From Pocillopora verrucosa (lineage: Eukaryota > Cnidaria > Anthozoa > Scleractinia > Pocilloporidae), in the NCBI RefSeq assembly GCF_036669915.1, contig NC_089321.1:11771914-11835913 (forward strand): 64,000 bases of DNA, given 5' to 3'. Of this stretch, positions 35,646 through 46,512 are shown piece by piece. The number at the start of each line of letters is the position of its first letter. The first letter of the stretch is position 1. Made by a program: the position numbers and the translations under genes. The notes under the pieces were generated by a model, which did not search any database, had not been told where the DNA came from, and worked only from the letters and a program-made list of their open reading frames with translations.

Positions 35646-38600
35646 TTAAAAGAGAACTATTTCGCTTTTGCTTTGCCCTAGTCCTGTCTCTACTAACATG
35701 TCCGATTGAAGAAGAATTCTTATGACAGCCACAGCGCGCCGCCATGCTTCTTTCTTAGCTGTGTAATCATCAAATACACTGCTTTTGACCTTGTAAGTTA
35801 CTTGCCTCGAGTCAAAGGGATCTCGGACATTTTCGGCGGGGAATCCCGTGGGATCGCATGAAGGAACGCGATCTTTCGCGTGGCCACCTTTGATTCCTCT
35901 AGCTCTCCGAGGTTCCCCTCGATGATCATCGGAATGATCGTCTTTAGATTTCTCAAGAATATCTAGTGTCAAACCTTCGTTGACTAACTGTTCAACATAG
36001 ACAGACGTACCGCTGAGCGAAGTAAAGTCTCCAGAGTTGAGAAGAATACTGCACAAAAAGTATTTGAGTCCTTGGGCAAATGCCGTGTAAACCAAAGGCC
36101 TGAATACCTCTAAACTTTCCTGTAACCATCCAGGGAGAGGACTTGAAGAGAACGCCGGTGCAGCATGTTTGTCTGTTAAAAAAGATATCAAAAATAGAAG
36201 AAAGTACTCTGCAAGTACATCCTAAGCTTTATCATATGACTCGAGCAATCCCGCCTACGCAATCTTATACAAAAAGAAAATTATAGTGAAAGCTGATGTG
36301 TGTAAGGTCGGACGGGCTGACGTGAGCTGGTCCAGGAAAAAGCCGTCTGGCCCCACACTCGTGCCGACCTTACCAGTTTACATTATTTATCTACAGTGTC
36401 AAGTGCTCGGAACAGTTTTCCACTTTCACTTTCTCTTGCAAGAATCGGCAAATGCTCACAAACCACTGGGCAGCCGTTTGTTATGGTTTACATACCTGCT
36501 AATTCAGTCAGCCGTCGGATGCAGGCAGCTTCAATTTCACCCGCTCCAGGTAGAACTCGGCCGCAGGAGAGGGTATTTTTCAACCGATAGATCGAATTCC
36601 AGAACCTCTCCTCCATATCACAGAGGACATCTTTACAAGGGCTACAGAGAAGTACTGTCTGTAAAGGACTGTTGAAATCTGAGGGCAACAGATACCGGGA
36701 AGAAAAAAATTCAGTAAAAGAAACTGATGTAAGGAAAGTACTAGACTACGAGCAGTTCCTCTTTTCGACAGAGTCCGTTGCGCGACTCAAAACAAATGAG
36801 CGGAAAAAAACAGTTGACGCTAGTGTATCGCTCGGAATTATTGTGACGCATGAAAAGTAGGGACTGCGAAGGGACTTCACACAGTGATCCGATGGAAAAG
36901 CAAATCCTTACTGCTTACCTTCGCGACCCGAACTCGCCTCCGCCACTTCTCTAACAAGGACATACTGAAAGGTCTTCATCCCTCTGACGTCACCATCCCT
37001 GCTGCCTTTTGGCTTGCTGTATCTAACTAAACATGGCGCCCAGCCGAGTTCCCACGTTTCTATGGTAACAGGTCCTCCTAGATCCTGTTCCCTCAAGTCA
37101 GCGAGATAAGTAATTATCGCAGAGCCGGTTGCAAAGGAAAGGAGTTGAAGGACTGGATATGAAACGCTTTGAAGCACCGTTATGTTGTGTGATGAACAAT
37201 AATCTAACACTGAATCAAGAACGATTCCTTTGACGACAAGGATACCAATTTTGTGATTACTGAGGCTTGCTGTAACGCTTCGGTACCAGTCTTTTTCCTG
37301 ATTGAAAACGGATGATTTGAAATCTTCATTCCTGATAATTCTGAGAATCTGCAATTCGTTGTTCAGTCCCGCATGACGAAATTCCGGCGTGACATCTCCA
37401 TTAATAAGAGCCAGGAGAAGTTTGCAAGCAGGAAGATTCTGACTTGAAGAAGAAAACTGAAAAGTTGAAGTGTTTTCCAATAGAAGACCATCTATTCTAC
37501 AAGAAAAAGAGTTTGGCGGACCAAGAACTAACTCCGTGTGAATCATTCCAAGAGGAATGTCAAGGTCTTTAAACGATGAAGAAGAGATTGGCAAGGAATT
37601 TGTTACTTCAACTGCAAGTTTCATTTCGAGATCTTTACCATGAGAGAGGCAACTTCCAAGTTCAAACAACGACTTCTTCTTTATTTCAACTGAATTGAGT
37701 TGAGATGGAGAAGAACTAACCCCGTCTTGAACTGATAACTTTTCCCTATCATGTGGTGTTGAATCGACCAAATCCGTTTCTCCTGAATGCCTAGTTTTTG
37801 GTATCGACTTGCTAAGAGTTGTGCCAGTAGACAATTTTTCAGGCTCTCCGTTGGGTGAGTCTTTGGGTCCGTTCGCGACATCTACTAACTTTGGCGAGGC
37901 TTTGTTCCTGGAACTGTTCACAAAATGTCTACTACCCTTGAAAATTTCTGACAGTTTAACACGTCTTTGTACACTTACATTCTTACTTTCCAGTTTCTCC
38001 GAGAGGGAAAACAAGAACCTGTCGTCTCCTTTTATGTCTCTACAATCTGACGAAGTTAGAGGGAGTGGATTAAAATTAATTTTGTGTAGAGGCTCAAAAG
38101 ATTTCGCCCCTACATTTTGAAACTTTGTACGCTTCGTGTCTGTATGAGCGCTAATGAAGTTTTCTCCCAAAAATCCAGAGGATCTCAAGTCTTTATTACG
38201 TTCCTTTGACACTGGTGATTTAGTAGCGATATTTCCATTCGCGGTGTATGAAACAGCCTCTGGTAGAGATGTCTCGAATTCATCTACACATTCGTCTTCT
38301 CTTCGCGAGAAAATACTTTTATTCCAAGATTCTGTTGATTCTAGAGGCGTTCTTGAAGCCTTATTTCCAAAACAGGTGTCTCCTTGAATGTTAGGATAAA
38401 ACTGAGAATTTCCACTTTCCCGTTCGTCAAGCAATAATCTTGTTTTTGTTCCTTGTAAAAAATCTTCTGGCTTCCCCGTGTTCACCCAAGGAGGAGACAT
38501 ATTACTGACGTTCGTTTTTGCATCTAAAATTCCTCCTAGTGACTTGCAACTTTCTGATCGTGATGCAATTTTGTCTAAGTTTTCGTTGCAAGTTGTTACA

Positions 38601-40732
38601 TCTCCATTTCGACTCATTTTTAGATCAAGGCAGTTCTTATTTCGGAAAGTTTTTACCTCTGGCATCTTGGTGGTTGGAGTTTCCATCTTAACTGTCCGTG
38701 GGATAGGTTCCTCAGCTGCTGTGATATACCCTGGAATCCTTGGGATATGACTACGCGCCCCGGGGATGTCAAAATCTCCCCATGGTGAACCATCATCAAT
38801 TCCCCGTTTTTGTCCATCAAAATACCATGATATGTCATCAGCGTCAACAGCATCAATAAGATCAGTCTTCTTCAAGATGTCCAATTCAGCAACTGGATGA
38901 CAAGAAATCCCTTTGGAGATGCTTTTGCTGTTCTCTTTGTCACCATAATCATCTTTGGCTGGATGGTTCAAGTCTTGATGACTTTGCAAAGCTTCGGTTA
39001 TATCAATGGACGTCTGATGACAAACCTCTTCACAGACTTGAAGTGCATCATCAAAAAGACGTAAAATGATCGGGATAGGAACACCCTGGAAATTATCATG
39101 TACAGTCAATTAAAAAAAGTAAGACAGGAAATTTATGATTAACCCTTGGACCCCTGAGAGTGACCAGTATCTAGTTTCGCCTTACAATATCACCCTTATA
39201 TCGCACATTTAGGTTTCAAGAATATAAGAAATGGTCACCAACTAAAAAAAGCACCTGATTGTTATACAAATTCTCCTTGTAAGACCTTAGGAAATGTATA
39301 GAGAACAGTATGGGGAATATGAATACTGATTTTAGAAACTCAACTGTGAAGAGCTGACAAATTTTGACCTTTATAAATGACCCACGATGTTCACATCTGG
39401 TGTTCTTTCAACCTGGTGCATAAAGCCCTACAACTATTTTCACCACAATCAATACTTTCCAGTCAGATTCTTCCACACAATTCAGACTGGTACACCTCCT
39501 GCATAGGTGAAAAAGCTTTGTAAGTCACCTGATCTAGCAGATCCTCCACTGCACTGCTCCAGAAACCAGCCATGCATACGAGAGTCTTGCAGTTTGTTCT
39601 ATATTTTTTGTACAGGCCTTGGCAAGCATCATTTAGGATAAAACCAGCTGGATGCTACAGTGGTGATTGAAAATAATTTTTATCACAAGTGTCCTTATAT
39701 GTTATAATTGACATTACCAAGTTCTTGTCCAGTTACAATTGGACAAAATGTCAGCAGCAAGTTGATAAAATAGGAAATTCAGTAAACAAGTTTGGAAGAA
39801 GAGTTAGAATATTCTAGTTATGGTCTTCATAAGTTTGAGATTCTAGCAGGACTGGATACAGGGTTTTTATCAGAAAATGTAATAGATGTTTGATCTGAAC
39901 TAAGTAGGGTAAATGTAGGTGGCCCCCCTTCATAGGGGGAGTCTGGGAACCTGCTCACCCCCCTCCCCCAAATAAATTTGAATTTTAAACTTCTCTGGGA
40001 TGTGATTTCCAAAAGAAGAAACTGAGACATAAAATGTACATAGACATAAAATGCAAGTGTGTTATTTCTCTTACTTGAATGTCAATGAACTGCAACAACT
40101 TGGCTGCACTGCTGCATATGACAGATTCATCATCTGAACTGCAGCACTTTAAGCTACAAAATACAGAAAAAAAGTTGTTCAGCTGTTTTTTTGTTAGTGC
40201 TACATAACACAAGCTTGAACAGCACTTATTACAAAATATATGGGATTCTCTAGCAAAGTTTAGGTCTCCATGGAAATTTTTTATTTGTTAAGTTTGGAAG
40301 TTCTTGAACTTTTTTTTTTCTTTTTAAACTCAAAGAAATCACCCATTTCATCATCATGGAAAAGGTTGCAGGTAATATATGAACCTAAATTATAAATACG
40401 TGGAAAAAAATGTTCCTGTAGCGATAATTCAAATAATAAGAATACGTTATAGCTATTGTAAATGAAGTAAAATTTTATAGAAAGGAAAATAAAGTCCAAA
40501 TCGTCAAAGAATCGTACACTTACCCGTTGTTAGGTCCCAAAAGTGTTTTGACAGAAGAAGCTGAGGGAAAAATAAAATAAGAAATTGACAAAAAGTCTCC
40601 CGGTGTAAATAATTTAAAGGATGACTTTTTCTATTTTAAGGATCACTTGTTGGTTTCCTTACCAAGAGCTCTCGCTACACTAAGATTGTTGTTATTTCGT
40701 GCCACCCGGCCAAACTCATGTCCGTCCGCCAT
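35646..40732 (-). CDS. BBS12: BBS12, chaperonin-like Bardet-Biedl protein with large insertion
   Basis: Seven exons in phase on the minus strand: 40732-40663, 40560-40524, 40153-40075, 39654-39529, 39085-36919, 36678-36496, 36172-35646, giving 1062 residues. The N-terminus has group II chaperonin motifs (SVKTLLGPNNG, HPAGFILNDACQGL, CKTLVCMAGFWSSAVEDLL, then GVPIPIILRLFDDALQVCEE, close to human BBS12). The apical-like part has LGPPNSFSCRIDGLLLE, HKIGILVVKGIV and WELGWAPCLVRY; the C-terminus has GRVLPGAGEIEAACIRRL and KKEAWRRAVAVIRILLQSD. BBS12 works with MKKS and BBS10 in assembling the BBSome for ciliary traffic. Human BBS12 has about 710 residues; the excess is a hydrophilic, Ser-rich block at about residues 140-600, all within the 2.2 kb exon, which is open throughout. 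Conserved chaperonin ATPase motifs look degenerate, as in the family. It starts 77 bp from COQ10 on the other strand. Confidence 0.88.
39139..39355. repeat. Dispersed MITE-like repeat, family 3
   Basis: TTAACCCTTGGACCCCTGAG, AGTGACCAGTATCTAGTTTC, TATCACCC, CACCTGATTGTTATACAAAT and TAGAGAACAGTATGGGGAAT. It lies in the BBS12 intron just upstream of the 2.2 kb exon and matches 19956-20162 along most of its length. Confidence 0.75.
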
Positions 40733-40809
40733 ATTTGTTATGCTTAGCGACCTGGCCAGATCAAGTAATAAAACTCATCAAATGACGACACATTCAACAT
40801 TTTTGCAAG
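40733..40809. promoter_or_regulatory. Compact divergent promoter of BBS12 and COQ10
   Basis: Only 77 bases lie between the two start codons, so both 5' UTRs and any core promoter must fit here or overlap the first coding exons. The sequence has no TATA box in a fitting place and no clear RFX X-box. Confidence 0.6.
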
Positions 40810-43456
40810 ATGGCTGCGGTAGGGATACGAAGGTCCTTGCCGCTTATTCGACATTGTAGAGGTATTTGGCAAGCCAACAGGTAATTAGAACTATTTATTT
40901 GAAAATGAAACAAGTTACTTGGTTTTTCCTGGGGTAAAGTGAACAGATCGTATTTTTAATGTAAGCTTATCGGCTCTAACTTTTTCTTTATCTTTAGGTC
41001 CTTGAGTTTGTGTTGTTGCCGGCTTTCTCCCGGTATTGAAGTTGTTTCGAGGAAGAAGATGAATAGTTCTCGTGAAGTAAACAAGCACGATTTAAGCGTA
41101 ATCCCAAGGAGAACGTTAATAGGATCCATTATTCCGAATCCCCTCAATACGTCGCGGAGGAGAAAGTATTCCGAGAGGAGATTGCTTGGGTAAGTAAATT
41201 TAATGGTTCAATAAGTTTATGTTTATACTATATTGTAACCCCCTTGTTTGGTTGGAAATGATCATTAGAATACATTTTCAATCCGCACGAGTTTTCAAGC
41301 CCTTTTGATCTTGACTGCTCCATAACTGGTTAAGTAAAACGTTATTTTAGGAAAACTGTTAAACCTGGAAAAATGTACAAATTATTCTGACGTGCACCTT
41401 CGTACAAAGTCCGTCACTCGTTTCTAAGAATTCAAGGTATATGACAAGAAAATGAGCATATATGCTTTACTCTAGTTACTCTGTCTCTAATAGTTTCATA
41501 TAATTGTGTTTGATCGTTGAGGGTTTCAAAAGATTTTAACCCTATAATTCGTAGAAGCAATTATCTTGTGACTTTTCCAAGGTATGATATCCATACATCG
41601 TCCAATAAACAGGTAACGAGAATACTCAAACTTATCAGGTAGAATTTGTTATCTTAATACGATCTAACATCAAATGCTCCTTACTAATTTAAAAGGAAAT
41701 GTGCTGCAGCTAGAGGAGAGAATAAGCAATCAAATCTTGGAAGAACTGTTAATTTTTTTCACAGGAATCTTAGGAGAAATTTATGTTCCTAAGGCTTTCC
41801 AACCTACTTGTTTGGAAGGTTCTTATAAAGGCTTGGAACAATGGATTCCAACAATACTCCTTCAACAACACTTTCGGCAATATTATTTTGATAATATTAC
41901 TGATATATGCAGAGCACTGAGAGTAGTGTTTTCTTTCTATGATTAAGGATACACAGAAAGAATTAAAAGACTACTCTAATCTTAAGTGATCTTATTTTTG
42001 TACTGTTATTTATGTGATAACATTGTTCTTCTTATAGTTACTCAATGGAGGATATGTATGCAGTGGTATCAGATGTGGAGGATTATAGACATTTTGTCCC
42101 TTGGTGTAGGGACTCTACAATTGTGGCCAGAAAACCAGGCTTCCTTAAAGCTAAACTAGCTGTTGGTTTCCCACCTGTGGTTGAGAAGTATACATCTGTT
42201 GTATCTTTGGCCCCACCAAACCTAGTGAAGGTACTAAATCTGTGTAATTAAGTTTTTTATATAATTATGTATCACACATGTGTACATATGTATGTTGACA
42301 CACTGAACTGGATAAGATCTCTAGAATATGCCAACAGGCTTGAGAGCTGACTTTTCATGACAAGTTAAGCTTAACCCTTTTACTCCCATGAGTGACCAAG
42401 ACAGAATTTCTCCTTACAATATCAACACAATATCAACCAGATAAGTGATGAGAATAAAGAAAAATATCAGTTAGGGGATTATAAGTTGATACAATACCAA
42501 ACTTTCTAAACTAACATCACAAGAACTGTACGAGGAACAGTATTGAGAATTACTAATGAGATCTAGGGAGATAAAGTGTAAATTTATTTGGGCAAATGAA
42601 TATCATTGGTAAGATATGCTTTCTGTTTACATCTTGTCATAAAATTGCTTCTGATTCACAGGCAGAGTGTACGGATGGAGAGATGTTTAATTATATGAAG
42701 ACTATTTGGAAATTTAGTCAAGGTTTACCCGGAAATCCTAATACTTGTACATTGGACTTTTATGTAAGTCATTATTATTAATAACATTTTTAAAGTTCTG
42801 TCTTAATTTGTGATTTGGAAGATGTGGGCCCAACAGTTAGTGCACTGAACTGTAAATCAAGGGGTCAGGTTGGGTAGGAGGTGTGGCTTGATCATTGTGC
42901 TGCGTTCTTGAACACATCTTTCTCTTGGTACTTCCCTTCACCCTGAGTGAAAAGGGATACTGTCAAACTGTCAAGAAAGTCTGACATAATGTTGGTGGGT
43001 AACCTGCAATGAACTGGCTTCCCATCCAGGAGGGAGTAGCAATACCCCAAGTCTCTCTATGCTACAGGAACTGGGATAAGCTACAGCTAGATGGGCCCCA
43101 TGGCTCAAGAGCAGATGTTAACCTTTTTCCCAGTAAAATGTTAATTATGCACATGTGGCTCAGCCAAGATAATTATTCAGTGTTGATATTGTTGTTGTCT
43201 TGTTTGGCCATTTTCTCATTAACTCTTTAAATTTATTTTCTTGTAGGTTGAGTTTGAGTTTCGTTCAATCCTTCATTCTCAGCTTTCAACCATGTTCTTT
43301 GACGAAGTTGTTAAAAAAATGGTGAAGGCATTTGAAAAGCGATGTTACTATCTCTACGGACCAGGCCACTTGCATAATAACAAATCTAGACCAGTACCAG
43401 CAGGTATGAGGAAAACTTTTACTTTTAAGGAGGCTATGCACCCACCAAAACAGTAG
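40810..43456 (+). CDS. COQ10: Coenzyme Q-binding protein COQ10, mitochondrial (START-like)
   Basis: Five exons (40810-40880, 40998-41189, 42038-42230, 42662-42763, 43247-43456) give about 255 residues. The N-terminus ([20 protein letters not shown]) is basic and acid-free, as in a mitochondrial targeting peptide. The START/polyketide-cyclase-like domain follows: [49 protein letters not shown], then [23 protein letters not shown]10 binds ubiquinone in the inner membrane and is needed for efficient respiration and CoQ synthesis. The last exon can be read through to TAG at 43454-43456, as annotated, or spliced at a GTATGA donor after PVPA to an acceptor near 43940, which would stop after three more codons; the true C-terminus is uncertain. 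The third intron contains a family 1 repeat. Confidence 0.9.
42371..42580. repeat. Dispersed MITE-like repeat, family 1
   Basis: TTAACCCTTTTACTCCCATG at the left, GAGATCTAGGGAGATAAAGT at the right, and the core GACCAAGACAGAATTTCTCC; inside a COQ10 intron. Confidence 0.85.
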
Positions 43457-45034
43457 TGTGTGGTGTAGAAACTTTCTAGGTCTTTTTTATTTAATGGATT
43501 GACCATTGTTTGGGGTGTCTTTTACATGAACAAATTTGTTGGAGTTGGAGATGTCTAAAATTTTTACTGGGCATAATATTTGTGATTTTCTGACCAAGCA
43601 GAGGAATATTTTACAGGTTTAGAAATGTGTGTCACGGAGAGGAGAGTTACATCTTAATGATTTGTTAATTAAGATTTTTGAGTGAGTTTGAGTATAAAAT
43701 ACCAATTGATTTTTGATTCATATGCTTAATCAGCTTGTCACAGTTAAGCCCCAAAGTTTTACAGCTCATCCTTATCACATTAGAGAAAGAAGGTCACCAT
43801 TCTCTTTTTGTCTCAAGTCAATCACCCTATATTAGTGTGTGACTCTGCAGGCTAGCTTTTCCCTGAGTTTAGGATTGCCTAAATTTCATTTTTAACTGAC
43901 TATTACAATCACCTACTGATCGAATTTTTTGCTTTTAGGAGCAAGATAACACAAGGCATATGGGTCAATTTCTCTATGTGCACTAAGATAGCTCATGTAT
44001 GTCTTGTATGGTATCAACAAATATTATTATTTACAAATACTATTTTCACTTTGGGATATAAAGCGAATATATTATTAATTTTTTGGATTTCTAGGACCAC
44101 AAGATCTTATAGAGTAAATTTTGCTGACGATACAATATTAAGTTGATGAAATTTTATTATGTGAAATATTGATTTAAGAATTTCATCTTTTCTATCAGTG
44201 CTTATCAACCTGTTGTGTCATTTTAACTGCCATTTTACTCTCAGGCCAAGCTGCGGTTTAGGATTTTACTAGTAATTTAGAATCACCATAGCAACTGTTA
44301 GTTATCAATAAGTGACAGTCTTTTTGGGGTTTGCTTTGTTTTAAATCTGAAAGCTCTTTGTTCAAGACTCTCAAGAATCTAGACATGACCCCAATGGGCT
44401 AAGTTGAAAAAATAGAAAATATACATGTCTGAACTGATCATCACCATCTTCCTGATTTTTCTAGCACATCACCAAACATTTTAATCTGCAAACCTGCTTT
44501 TTCTATGGCATCATGCAACATTTCTATGTGAGTGAATGTGCATAGGTTAACAGCTGAACACTGCTGTTGTTGTCGTTTGTAAGGTGAAAAAAGTGGAAAA
44601 AAATTATTTTATGAATATTTTCTTTGCTTACTCCCGTGGCTGATAATTAGTGAAATATAAAGGTATTTGAAGGAGCTGTTTTACATTCTGAAAAGAAAAT
44701 GTAATTTATTTTGTTGAGTTGTGAGTGATAAAAACATATATGCATGATAAGGTCTCCTGTTTCTAGTGTCATTTAAATCATTATTAATACTATTATTATT
44801 AATACTGATAATAATGATATTTGATAATATTTTAATATTAATACTTATGACTGAATGTTACTCTGCTGGACTTAAGCTATGAATTAAGGTTGATATATAT
44901 GATTTTGAATAGTGATAACATTATTATATTTACAAAGTGAGAAAAAAGGACCTATTTATTATAGCAGTGTGTAGTGTCCTGTGAATAACAAGAATCAGAT
45001 AATCATTTGTCAATGTTAAGGTATATTACATTAG
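43457..45034. other. COQ10 3' UTR and intergenic sequence
   Basis: AT-rich, with no other open frame of interest and ATT-rich runs near 44770-44850. No repeat family was recognised. Confidence 0.35.
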
Positions 45035-45245
45035 TTAACCCCTTAACTCCCACATCAAAATTGTAATTCTCCTTACTGTCAACCATACACATCTTATAAA
45101 GTTAGTTCAGAGAATTTAGTATTGGATCCACTAATTATCCCCAAATTTATATTTTTCTTTATTCTCGTCACTTATCTGGTTGATATTGTACTGATATTCT
45201 GAGGAGAAATTCTGTCTTGATCACTTGTGGGAGTTAAAGGGTTGA
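45035..45245. repeat. Dispersed MITE-like repeat, family 1 (inverted)
   Basis: TTAACCCCTTAACTCCCACA, ATTGGATCCACTAATTATCC, CTTTATTCTCGTCACTTATC, GGAGAAATTCTGTCTTGATC, TGTGGGAGTTAAAGGGTTGA. Same orientation as 21633-21844. Confidence 0.85.
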
Positions 45246-46111
45246 AGAGTTAACATTTTGTGGAATTTAGATTTCAGTGAGGATAAACTTGCTCAAAGAT
45301 TTTCAAAGTAACAATCTTTAGGTAGATAATTAAAGTATCTCACAGGCTATGCACTTTGAATTGCTCTTAGGTAATCTATGTTTTCAGATGGTGAGCTGAT
45401 AATTACAGAAAAAAAATTTTGATCAAGTAGTTAGATATAATCTTAGGACTATGGAACCCTCTTAAGGAATATGAGCAGCACAGGGATTATAATTTGTGAT
45501 GCAGTCAGCCAGGTCCACCTTCACAACTGATCCCTGCAAAGTGTCAAAATGTCAGTTTACTGGGATGTAGCAAGGAAATTACAAATGGGGGGGAGGGGGG
45601 GGGAGTCACACCTTATCACACCTAAGGTACCTACCTGACCGTTGTTTCAATATCCTTCCAGCTGTGTGGCATGTTTTTGAATGAGCAGTGAGCAATGCAT
45701 GCAGTGTTTACTCTGGTATCTGTACTTTTTCCACATCTGAATTATACCATTTGTTTGTTCATGACAAAAACACATATTATCTTACAAAGAGGTCATGGAC
45801 ACACTTGGACCTTCCTCAAGCTCTGCCCCTGTAATTAGCTTGGCAATGCACTGATGGTTTAGCAGACGGTGAAAGCAAATGATTCAATTGTTTTTTGGAT
45901 GAAGGATCAGCTGATGCTATACTGATGCTGATCCTTAAAGCTAGTGATTGTGGGCTGGTTCCCATATTTTGTACAAAGAGCGAAAAAACATTTACTATAA
46001 TGAATGAACATAGTTGTGTCTGGAAATAAATAATATGCTGCACCTGGAGTTCAATAAAAAGTGTGATTCTTTTCAAAAATGCTTCTCTGAAGTTGTCACT
46101 GATTCCTGTTG

Positions 46112-46342
46112 TTATACAAAGATATAAGAGAAAAGAAAAAATTGAGTATTTTCATTGTTGGGTTCAAACCTCAGATAGTTGGATATTCCACCTGGAGCCA
46201 TGTCACTCATATCCACAGACCAAACCTTATTAGCCCCTTCAAGAGCGGAGATCTGGGCAATGCAGTTCTGGTTAGCTCGAAAGGCAGGGTTACAAAGTTT
46301 GGAAGAAAAACAAGATGGCAGACGAAAACACGACAGTTGCGA
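46112..46342 (-). other. Unassigned open frame upstream of LRRC46
   Basis: A 76-codon minus-strand frame without a good start. Its middle, NQNCIAQISALEGANKVW then SVDMSDMAPGGISNYLR, has a coding-like composition, an AG acceptor before NCIAQ and a possible donor after NYLR (CTGAG then GTTTGA). A tiny candidate start exon (ATG at 46377-46375, donor GTGAGT) lies just upstream on the same strand. I do not recognise the protein. It could be the 5' end of a gene divergent from LRRC46 or a chance frame. Confidence 0.25.
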
Positions 46343-46512
46343 TTACTTAGCTGTAAAACTCACCGATATATAGCCATGACGCTTACAGGGACTTGAGAAA
46401 ATGGCAGGTATTACTGGAAGAAATGATATATTATTATTATTCGATGAATTTGGGGTTCTCAATCATTTGCCATGTCTGTCCACAGAAGAAAATTTGTTGA
46501 AACCATGCAAAA

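Noticed and set aside
35646-36191. Separate gene at the left of BBS12
   Set aside because: It starts at a good acceptor in the right phase and carries the chaperonin C-terminal pattern KKEAWRRAVAVI, so it is the last BBS12 exon.
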